The notes under the pieces were generated by a model. It ran no database searches and was not told where the DNA came from. It was given only the letters and a program-made list of their open reading frames with translations. From the NCBI GenBank assembly GCA_034439815.1, contig JAWXBD010000080.1:1-19982 (forward strand): a stretch of 19,982 nucleotides of DNA, written 5' to 3'. The position numbers were made by a program, and so were the translations under genes. The stretch comes from JAEUIT01 sp034439815. GTDB taxonomy: Bacteria > Planctomycetota > Phycisphaerae > Phycisphaerales > SM1A02. This document shows positions 1 through 6,499 of this stretch, piece by piece (position 1 is the stretch's first letter; every line of letters starts with the position of its first letter).

Positions 1-110
1 GGAACTTCCGATGATCCCTCAACAAAAAGTTATCATCATCTTCCGGGGAACTCGCGACAGGCGGAAGTTATGAATTTACAGACGAGATGTTGCTTAACCT
101 CGTAAGGTAA
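1..110. promoter_or_regulatory. AT-richer leader with dyad motifs upstream of the AIM24-family gene
   Basis: This stretch is less GC-rich than the rest of the window and has no convincing gene. It holds two short dyads, GGAACTTCC (1-9) and TTCCGGGGAA (41-50), with centres about 40 bp apart. There is also an inverted pair, AACTTCCG (3-10) with CGGAAGTT (62-69), and an inner pair, GATGAT (10-15) with ATCATC (32-37). It could be an operator region, a leader structure, or the terminator of a gene lying to the left. No -35/-10 pair was clear enough to call. Confidence 0.25.
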
Positions 111-167
111 CAGGCATCCGCTACGCTCCGTGCTGTTTCCAGTTCCCGCTCGCCACAGGAGTCGATT

Positions 168-857
168 GTGCCGGCCATCACCATCCGCGAGTTCCTTGCA
201 CAGACCGCTGACGCCCAGCGCAACGAAGGCATGTTTGAACTCGAAACGCCGCACATGCTGCAGATCAACATGAAAGGTCTCATGTGGATCAAGCTCGGCT
301 CGATGATCGCCTACCGGGGCGATATCTCGTTCGAACGCGAGGGGATGCTCGAGCGGGGCGTGGGCCAGCTTTTGAAGCGGACCATTTCAGGTGAAGGGGC
401 AAAGCTCACGAAGGCGCAGGGCACGGGCGCGCTCTATCTCGCTGACAAAGGCAAGCGCGTCACGCTGCTCAAACTCGAAGGCGAGTCGATCGTGGTGAAC
501 GGCAATGACCTGCTCGCGTTCGAGGCGAGCATCAAGAACGAAATCACGATGATGCGCAAGGTCTCCGCGATCGCTTCGGGAGGGTTGTTCAACGTCCGCC
601 TCAGCGGCAGCGGGATCATTGCGATCACGACCCATCACAAACCCGTCACGCTCGTGGTGCGCGCCGGCCAGCCGATCCACACCGATCCTCAGGCGACCGT
701 CGCGTGGTCAGGCCATCTGACGCCGGATTTCAAGACCGACATTCAGTTCAAGACGCTGCTGGGGCGAGGCAGCGGAGAAAGCTTTCAAATGCACTTCGAC
801 GGTGATGGATTCGTCATCGTCCAGCCGTACGAAGAGGATCTGCTCCAGTCCGATTGA
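168..857 (+). CDS. AIM24 family protein
   Basis: This 229-residue protein is recognised as an AIM24-family protein. The family is named after the yeast mitochondrial protein Aim24 and its bacterial members have no firm biochemical role. Family features include the early hydrophobic beta-strand stretch with GSMIAYRGDISFEREG (about residues 44-60), a glycine-rich middle, and beta-strand-rich repeats such as LSGSGIIAITTHH, all consistent with a double-psi/beta-barrel-like fold. No signal peptide or membrane segment is visible, so it is probably cytoplasmic. The GTG start at 168 is chosen because AGGAG at 157-161 lies 6 nt upstream. The DUF3817 gene follows 13 nt after the stop, suggesting co-transcription. 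Family assignment is from remembered sequence character, not a search. Confidence 0.85.
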   Translation: MPAITIREFLAQTADAQRNEGMFELETPHMLQINMKGLMWIKLGSMIAYRGDISFEREGMLERGVGQLLKRTISGEGAKLTKAQGTGALYLADKGKRVTLLKLEGESIVVNGNDLLAFEASIKNEITMMRKVSAIASGGLFNVRLSGSGIIAITTHHKPVTLVVRAGQPIHTDPQATVAWSGHLTPDFKTDIQFKTLLGRGSGESFQMHFDGDGFVIVQPYEEDLLQSD

Positions 858-870
858 AAGATCCCTTCAG

Positions 871-1215
871 ATGAAACCTTCTCCGCCCCCCACATTCGCA
901 TCGCGCCTGACCACTCCGTTGGGCCGCTTTCAACTGGCAGCGATCGCCGAGGCGTGGTCGTGGGCCGGACTGCTTGTGGGCATGGTCTTCAAATACCTCG
1001 TGGTGCAGAATCCGATCGGCGTGCAGATCATGGGGCCGATCCACGGCGCACTGTTCATTGCGTACCTGATCGCCGCATTGCAGGCGGCGAGCATGCTGCG
1101 CTGGAGTCGCGCGACGACAGCGCTCGCGCTCATTGCCGCTGTGCCACCATTCTGCACGGTGGTCTTCGAGCGATGGGCGCTGAGATCAGGGCGACTGCAG
1201 TCGCCTGACGTGTGA
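871..1215 (+). CDS. DUF3817 domain-containing integral membrane protein
   Basis: This 114-residue membrane protein matches the DUF3817 family. Its marks are the acidic-aromatic motif EAWSWAGLLVGM, then KY, then MGPIHGALFIAYLI, followed by one or two further hydrophobic helices and a basic C-terminal end. About three membrane spans are expected; no enzymatic role is known. An in-frame ATG lies further upstream at 802, but it sits inside the AIM24 gene and would add a low-complexity serine-rich leader. The ATG at 871 starts directly before family-like sequence, so it is preferred. There is no clear Shine-Dalgarno motif, and translation may be coupled to the preceding gene, whose stop is 13 nt upstream. 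The stop lies only 6 nt from the end of the convergent minus-strand gene. Confidence 0.8.
   Translation: MKPSPPPTFASRLTTPLGRFQLAAIAEAWSWAGLLVGMVFKYLVVQNPIGVQIMGPIHGALFIAYLIAALQAASMLRWSRATTALALIAAVPPFCTVVFERWALRSGRLQSPDV
1190..1205. terminator. 16-bp perfect palindrome at a convergent gene junction
   Basis: GGCGACTGCAGTCGCC is a perfect palindrome that can form a 6-bp GC-rich stem with a TGCA loop on either strand. It overlaps the last codons of the DUF3817 gene and lies 17 nt beyond the stop of the minus-strand gene that ends at 1222. Its position suits a terminator for the minus-strand transcript, possibly bidirectional. There is no T-run after it on either strand, so the call is tentative. 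Confidence 0.35.
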
Positions 1216-1221
1216 CGGAAC

Positions 1222-2655
1222 TCAGCTCGTCCAGGCACCGAGGAGAATGGCAAGATCTGCGGCGTCCGTCGTTCCATCGCCGTTCAGATCGGCGCCGACG
1301 GTCTCCCAAGCTCCGAGCAGAATGGCGAGATCCTCGGCGTCCACGTTGCCGTCTCCATTCAGATCGGGACTCGCGTCATCATCAAACGTGGCGAGAAATG
1401 CTCCTTCGATCGTCTGATTCAGAATGCCGCGGAATATGACGTGCTTGCCGTTGGGGCTGATCGAGAATCCTTTCGTAATCCCGCTCGTCGCCGTGCTGCC
1501 CGCGATCGTCGTCAGCGTCATGCCGTCGACCTGCGTCACGCCCTTGCGCGCCACAACATCCTGGTCGCGGGCGATGACGGCATTGGTCGTCGTGTCGCCG
1601 GCGAGGTTCGCGTACCAGACCACTCGGCCGCTGTTGTCAATGCGCACCGGCGCAGTGCCAAAGCTTGAGATCACCGCTCCGTCGGTCGCGGCCGGCGAAT
1701 CGCCTTCCTGAACGAACACGGTGCCGTCGCGCACGAGCGCGAGGTCTGACGCGGTATCGCCCGACAGCGTGACGTTGAACACGGTCTCTCCCACATCGTT
1801 CACGTCGAGGCGCGTGCTCGTGCCGATGTTCATATAGGTCCGACCTTCAATGGACGACTCCCCGCCCTTCTGCGCAATCAGTGTGTCGTTCAGGTAGAGC
1901 GCCGCGTTGGTTCCCGTCGAGCCGGTCAGACTCGCGCTGTACAGCATGCCGCCGACGTCGTTGATCGCGACGTTTTCCGGCCCGGTGCCGAAGTCGACGA
2001 CAGTCTCGGTCTGTCCGGGCAGTCCATCGCCTTCCTTGGCGAGCAGCGTTTCACTGAACTCGCCTGTCGCCGGCACGAAATCAATCCGCACGAGCGCACG
2101 ATCAACGCTGGATGGAATCGTGAGGTCATCGACGCTGGCGACAACAAAGAGGCGGTTCGCGCTGTCCATGCGTACCTCAAAGAATCCGATGTACGGCGTG
2201 TTGCGCGAGAAGCCCGCAGCAGTGCTGAACTCGGACTCCTGGATGAGCAGCTGATCCTCATAGAAAATTCCGGAGTCCATGTTGCCTGGCACGTTGTCGA
2301 GGAAAAGATTCCAACCGGTGAATCCGGTGGGCGACAGATGAACTGAATCAAATGAATCAATGGTCGCACCAACTGGCACAGAGAGTTTCTGCCCCTCCCG
2401 AAACGCCACGCTGCCATCACGCAGGATCACGCCGTCCTGGTTGGTGTCGATGAAGTCTGTGTCGATCTCGATCATCCAGCTTCCGCTGTCAGTGACTGCG
2501 ATCGACTCAATGCCTGTGACGGCACCGATTCCGCGCACTCCATCACCCTCAAGGACGAGCGGCACGATCGTGACGCCGGCGTGCGCGGTAACAGCCGCTG
2601 GAACCAAGACCGCGCAAAGGGCAGCGAACCCACAATAAATGCTTGTATGTGCCAT
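1222..2655 (-). CDS. Secreted beta-repeat protein with C-terminal dockerin-like EF-hand pair
   Basis: This is a 477-residue exported protein of unknown function. Residues 1-26 form a signal peptide, with likely cleavage after AHA. The body contains repeats of about 55 residues beginning near 228, 283, 338 and 397. Each pairs an NDxG-type turn with a strand and a phrase like ALVRDGTVFVQEGD, suggesting a beta-propeller or similar fold. The C-terminus carries two calcium-loop motifs, DLNGDGNVDAED (431-442) and DLNGDGTTDAAD (456-467), each followed by LAILLGAW. This is the dockerin-like tail common in Planctomycetota exported proteins; its binding partner is not established. The ATG at 2655 has GGGGAG 7 nt upstream. 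A strong hairpin lies just upstream of that ribosome-binding site. Confidence 0.75.
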   Translation of the reverse strand: MAHTSIYCGFAALCAVLVPAAVTAHAGVTIVPLVLEGDGVRGIGAVTGIESIAVTDSGSWMIEIDTDFIDTNQDGVILRDGSVAFREGQKLSVPVGATIDSFDSVHLSPTGFTGWNLFLDNVPGNMDSGIFYEDQLLIQESEFSTAAGFSRNTPYIGFFEVRMDSANRLFVVASVDDLTIPSSVDRALVRIDFVPATGEFSETLLAKEGDGLPGQTETVVDFGTGPENVAINDVGGMLYSASLTGSTGTNAALYLNDTLIAQKGGESSIEGRTYMNIGTSTRLDVNDVGETVFNVTLSGDTASDLALVRDGTVFVQEGDSPAATDGAVISSFGTAPVRIDNSGRVVWYANLAGDTTTNAVIARDQDVVARKGVTQVDGMTLTTIAGSTATSGITKGFSISPNGKHVIFRGILNQTIEGAFLATFDDDASPDLNGDGNVDAEDLAILLGAWETVGADLNGDGTTDAADLAILLGAWTS

Positions 2656-2675
2656 GTGCTTTCTCCCCGCGAGTT

Positions 2676-2705
2676 CCGGTCACGTCGAACCGACGACGTG
2701 ACCGG
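2676..2705 (-). promoter_or_regulatory. 12-bp-stem hairpin in the presumed 5' leader of the dockerin-like gene
   Basis: CCGGTCACGTCG (2676-2687) is perfectly complementary to CGACGTGACCGG (2694-2705), with a 6-nt loop. The structure ends 8 nt before the GGGGAG ribosome-binding site of the gene starting at 2655. If transcription begins from the AGTATG/AGTGAA promoter at 2719-2746, the hairpin sits almost at the 5' end of the mRNA. There it could stabilise the message or act as an operator dyad. It could instead terminate the upstream FG-GAP gene, but no T-run follows. Confidence 0.5.
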
Positions 2706-2718
2706 TACGCATGGCACC

Positions 2719-2746
2719 AGTATGGCTCACTTGGCGAGGCAGTGAA
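2719..2746 (-). promoter_or_regulatory. Putative sigma70-type promoter for the dockerin-like gene
   Basis: Read on the minus strand, TTCACT (2741-2746) and CATACT (2719-2724) are separated by 16 bp. They resemble the -35 and -10 consensus sequences, matching 4 of 6 positions each. The core GCCATACTG is identical to that immediately before the plus-strand gene at 10250, which supports it as a promoter element. The predicted start site lies just before the hairpin at 2676-2705. Confidence 0.4.
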
Positions 2747-2783
2747 AGATGCGGGGATCGAGCAAGACTGATTTCAAGCCGAG

Positions 2784-2803
2784 AGATGAACGCGATTTCA
2801 TCT
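2784..2803 (-). terminator. Weak stem-loop just after the FG-GAP gene
   Basis: AGATGAA (2784-2790) pairs perfectly with TTCATCT (2797-2803) around a 6-nt loop. It starts 2 nt beyond the stop codon of the minus-strand FG-GAP gene. The stem is short and AT-rich and has no following T-run, so it would be a weak terminator or an mRNA 3' end. Confidence 0.3.
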
Positions 2804-2805
2804 GC

Positions 2806-4793
2806 TCACTCGCATACGTTGGGGATGCCGTCGTCGTCCGAGTCGGGCAAGCCTGCCGCGATGTCACATGCATCGGCGACGCCGTTGCCCGTGCACTCGC
2901 CCAAGCCGTGGAAGCGGTAGACGGATCCAACGTCGACACTCAAACCGACGTGGTCGAGATAGGCGCCAATGAGTCCACGCCCGTTGGAGATCGCCACACC
3001 GGCACCGGCGAACCCGTCGCCGCTCACACCGTCGCTCGCGACCAGCTTCGCGCGCTCGACCCATCCGCCGGACACCTTCCAGTAGAGGTACGCGGCGCCG
3101 CGATCGTTCGATTCGCCGCCCGCACCGATCAGCACTTGATTGCCAGTCACTGACACGGCGGATCCGAATCTGTCATCGGCTGATCCATCATGGGCGGCCA
3201 GCGTCGCCGTGTGCAGCCAGCCAGCTGCACCAAAGTTTTCAAACACATACGCCTTGCCAGTGCCTCCGTTGAAGTCCGGTGTGCCAACAACCGCGATGTC
3301 CTGATCAATGGCAACCGCGTATCCGAAGTCGCCGCCCGCAACCAGGCCCGCGGGCTGCAGCTTGTCGATCTCCGACCAGCCGCCCGCGCTGTCTTGGAAG
3401 AGATACGCCGAGCCTCCGCCTTCATCACTGTCGGCGCCCACGATCGCCCAAGTTCCGCTCACGGCGACGTCGATACCGAACTCATCGAAATCATCACCGT
3501 CGGATGCGATGAGCTTTGCGGTCTGCAGCCAGAAACCGCCGAAAATGGCAAGGCGCTCGAACACGTACGCAGCACCGGCGCGGACGCCGTTCGCGTTGTC
3601 GTCTGTCCGTGCGCCGACGATGACGCGACTTCCATCGATATCAACTCGCGTTCCGAAGTTGTCCTCCGGCGTGCCGTTCGACGGCAGCAGCGAGTCATCA
3701 AAGTTCCAATTGCGCCCGTCATACTCGTAGAGATAGACGATGCCCGTTTCACAATCCGGATCCGCAAGACAGCCCGACTCTGCGTCGGCCGCTCCGACAG
3801 CGATGCGATTGCCGCTGGCACCCACTGTCACGCCGAAGCGCTGCGAGGGAAACGGCTCCGGAGACAACAACGACTGTTCGGCAATCCACGCCTGACCGTC
3901 GTAGCGGTACACCCGCGCTGATCCGGCGTTGCTCCCGCCGAAGAACAGATCGTCAAAGATGGCGGTCGCCACACCGACATCCCCGCTGATGTCGACAGCG
4001 ATGCCGAACTCCGAGTCCGCTTCGAGGCCCGTTGCCGCAAGCGTCGTCGACGATGCGATCTCACACGGCGGCACGTACAAGTTGATGTCGAGATTCCCCG
4101 AGCCGCGCTGATCCGCTGCGCCACCGATGCGCACTGTGTAGCACTCGCCAGCGACAATCGGAATCAGCAGCGCGGCGCCGGTCGCGCACGTTGGATACGC
4201 ATCCGTACCGGCGCACCCGAGGAGCGCCGGGCCAAACAACACTCCCGGACAGTTGCAGGCGCCGAATGCATTCTGACCATAGACCGCGAAACGGACGTTG
4301 AAATCGGCGCACACTCCCAATTGCGCGTGACCATCAATGGGCGCCGTAAAGCGGAACCACACATCACCGTCGATGCCCGTGATTGACGGCACACCGCAGG
4401 TGACGGCCGGACCGTCGGTGTTTGCACCAATCGTGCAGAACGGGTTCGCGGATCCGGTGAAGCCGACGACGTTGGTGGCGTTGCTGCACAGATCGTTGAG
4501 CGGCGTGGACGAGCACGCCCCCCAGCCGCCGAGCAGAATCGCAAGATCCGCGGCGTCGACCAAGCAGTTCCCCGTGAGATCGGACGCACAGGTGCCGCAG
4601 TCCCCGCATGGTCCCCATGCGCCAAGCATCACAGCGAGATCGGCGCCGTCGACCGCACCGTTTCGCTCAGATCGCCGAGGCAAGGGCAGACGTCGCCCCC
4701 GTGCGCGGGTGTCACGTGCAGACCTGCCGTCACTGCCGCTGCGAGGATCGACTTCGGAACGGACCGACGGAACGCGAGTGATGAGATCTTCAT
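2806..4793 (-). CDS. Secreted FG-GAP repeat protein with N-terminal dockerin-like loops, frameshifted (possible pseudogene)
   Basis: The intact protein would be about 662 residues and exported. Translation should start at the ATG at 4793, with GAGGGAG 7 nt upstream, giving a signal peptide that ends near PAHGG (residues 29-33). After CLGDLS the frame breaks. Restoring one G between 4661 and 4667 joins DLS to GNGAVDGADLAVMLGAWG, a perfect dockerin-like loop (residues 41-52), followed by a second loop at 72-83. Next comes a Cys-containing jelly-roll-like region of about 140 residues, then about seven FG-GAP-type repeats (DxFG, VGA, G-AYVF, W-KL) that predict a beta-propeller. The protein ends DSDDDGIPNVCE. 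The open frame continues upstream to 4983, but that part lacks a signal peptide and is rejected as the true N-terminus. Whether this is a real mutation or a sequencing error cannot be told here. Confidence 0.75.
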
Positions 4794-4923
4794 GGCTTGC
4801 TCCCTCGACGGGATCGGAATGAGCGCGGGCATTCGGCACAGGGGGTGCCACCCAGACCTGAGCGGAATCGGCGACGGTTGGATCCGAAGAAATCGCAGAA
4901 ATCGTCGCTAGGACGAAGAGCGG

Positions 4924-4952
4924 TGGGCATCGCGCCAAGCCCTCGGTACAGT
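4924..4952 (+). promoter_or_regulatory. Putative promoter for the zinc-ribbon membrane protein
   Basis: TGGGCA (4924-4929) and TACAGT (4947-4952) are separated by 17 bp and resemble a -35/-10 pair. A start site near 4959 would give a leader of about 31 nt before the ATG at 4990. The region is a divergent intergenic stretch shared with the FG-GAP gene. Confidence 0.3.
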
Positions 4953-4989
4953 GGCAGTCCTCGACGGCAAATCGGTTCGACACACCCGC

Positions 4990-5718
4990 ATGCGATGGCG
5001 CCGCCTGCTTCCTCTGTTCATGCTGTCCTGCACCATTCCGGTGCTGGTGAGCTGGGCCTGCGCGATGTCCTCGCCGCTGACGGTGCCGAGACTCGCGTTT
5101 CCACGACTCACGTGGGTGGTCCCATCGCCAGCGTCGTGGCCGCGTCCGAACGAGACCATCTCCGGCGAGGGACGATTCGGGCTGATGTGGATTTCAGTCG
5201 GCTTCAGCGGGCGCCTGCCTGTCGACACGCCCCCGCTGATGAGCGCGGCTGTGCCCGGTCAGCCGATTCGTGCGGTACAGCAAGTAGAGGTTCGCGCCGG
5301 CTGGCCGTTCCACGCGCTCGTGGCACAGATCGCCGGCGAGGCACGCGCCACGGATGACAACCCGGCCGCGATGCAGGTCGCTCCGCGCCTGCGGGCCCGC
5401 AGCCGCGGCGCTGACGTGGGTCCCGTGATCGAATTTGACCGTACGTGGCGCGCCGGTCTGCGGCTCGGCGACGCTCGGCCTGGAGGCGCCCGTGCACTTG
5501 GCCACGTGATCCCGGTCGTGCCCCTGTGGGGAGGACTGCTCGCGAACATCGCGCTCACCGCCGCGATCATCATGCCAATTCCGCTGGCGCGCGAGATTCG
5601 ACGCGCAAGGCGGCGACGCGCCCATCAATGCCCTGACTGCAGTCATCAGCTGCTCGAGAATCAAACGAATTGTCCCGAGTGCGGCTCTCGGACACCGCGT
5701 GATGGCGCGTTCCCCTGA
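4990..5718 (+). CDS. Membrane protein with C-terminal zinc ribbon
   Basis: This 242-residue protein has no recognised family name. It begins MRWRRLLPLFMLSC, with a hydrophobic stretch to about residue 25 that may be an anchor or signal. A polar, proline-rich region follows, then a second membrane helix (about 179-199, from PLWGGLLANIALTAA), a strongly basic linker, and a cytoplasmic-looking zinc ribbon with Cys 214, 217, 228 and 231 (CPDC and CPEC). Membrane proteins ending in such a ribbon are common in Planctomycetota. A GTG lies in frame at 4951, but it overlaps the putative -10 and adds no family-like sequence, so the ATG at 4990 is preferred. Neither start has a good Shine-Dalgarno motif. 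Confidence 0.65.
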   Translation: MRWRRLLPLFMLSCTIPVLVSWACAMSSPLTVPRLAFPRLTWVVPSPASWPRPNETISGEGRFGLMWISVGFSGRLPVDTPPLMSAAVPGQPIRAVQQVEVRAGWPFHALVAQIAGEARATDDNPAAMQVAPRLRARSRGADVGPVIEFDRTWRAGLRLGDARPGGARALGHVIPVVPLWGGLLANIALTAAIIMPIPLAREIRRARRRRAHQCPDCSHQLLENQTNCPECGSRTPRDGAFP

Positions 5719-5815
5719 CGGCAGATGATGACCTCGGTCGGTACATTGAACCGTGTTGCAGACGAAGTGTTCTGCCTCGCGTTGTCAGAATCAGAAACTG
5801 ATTGGGAGCCCAAAC

Positions 5816-6499
5816 GTGCGTCGAGTCACTCCAACTGTTTTGCTTGCGCCGCTCCTGACCGCACTTCTGGCCGCTGTCACACTCAGCGGTGCCGGTTGTG
5901 CATCGGCGGGCATCGCAATTCGCGAGGGGTTCGGCATTGCAAAGCGTGAACAGCTCGTCGATCGCGTTGAAGATGCGCGCGACAGCCAGGAGGCGGCGAA
6001 GGAGCAGTTCAACTCAGCGCTCGACGAGTTCATGAGCGTGACGAACCAGGCGGGCAAGGCCGGTGAACTCGAAGCGCGGTACAAGAAGCTGAACGCCGCG
6101 TACGACAAGAGCGTGTCCAAGGCCGAGACGGTGCGCACGCGGATTGCGAGCGTCGAAACGGTCGGCGGCAAGCTCTTCGACGAGTGGCAGGCGGAGTTAA
6201 ACGAATACACCGACGAGCGGCTGCGCACACAGAGCGAGCAGCAGTTGAACGACTCCAGGGCACGCTATGCCCAGCTGGTCACGGTAATGAAAGCCGCCGA
6301 GGGGAAGATGACGCCCGTCCTCGACGCGCTTCGCAACCAGGTCCTGTTCCTCAAGCACAATCTCAACGCCCAGGCGATTGCCGGACTCCAGGGCACGGCA
6401 CTCGAGATTCAGAATGACCTTTCCGAATTGATCCGCGAGATGGAGACATCGATCGCCGAGGCCAACAGGTTCATTGATGAGATGACGCCGCCATCGTGA
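5816..6499 (+). CDS. DUF2959 family putative lipoprotein
   Basis: This 227-residue protein matches the DUF2959 family, whose function is unknown. Characteristic segments are REGFGIAKREQLVDRVEDARDS (from about residue 36), RYKKLNAAYDKS, LFDEWQAELNEY, RARYAQLVTVMKAAE, VLFLKHNLNAQAI and EMETSIAEANRFI. Most of the chain should be long alpha-helix and coiled coil. The N-terminus is a signal sequence with a plausible lipobox, SGAG before Cys28, though its -3 residue is not ideal. The GTG at 5816 is chosen because GGGAG lies 7 nt upstream and it starts the signal peptide. An earlier in-frame GTG at 5753 gives an unlikely leader. A TACATT element at 5742-5747 may be the -10 of the operon. The gene overlaps the next by 4 nt. 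Confidence 0.85.
   Translation: MRRVTPTVLLAPLLTALLAAVTLSGAGCASAGIAIREGFGIAKREQLVDRVEDARDSQEAAKEQFNSALDEFMSVTNQAGKAGELEARYKKLNAAYDKSVSKAETVRTRIASVETVGGKLFDEWQAELNEYTDERLRTQSEQQLNDSRARYAQLVTVMKAAEGKMTPVLDALRNQVLFLKHNLNAQAIAGLQGTALEIQNDLSELIREMETSIAEANRFIDEMTPPS

Noticed and set aside
3190..3921. Long plus-strand open frame of 243 codons
   Set aside because: It lies antisense within the FG-GAP gene, which has clear repeats and family features. The antisense product is Arg/Val/Ala-rich without domains.
4794..4983. Upstream extension of the FG-GAP frame to 4983
   Set aside because: It lacks a signal peptide and has an arbitrary composition. The alternative frame from 4793 has a ribosome-binding site, a signal peptide and the start of the calcium loop.
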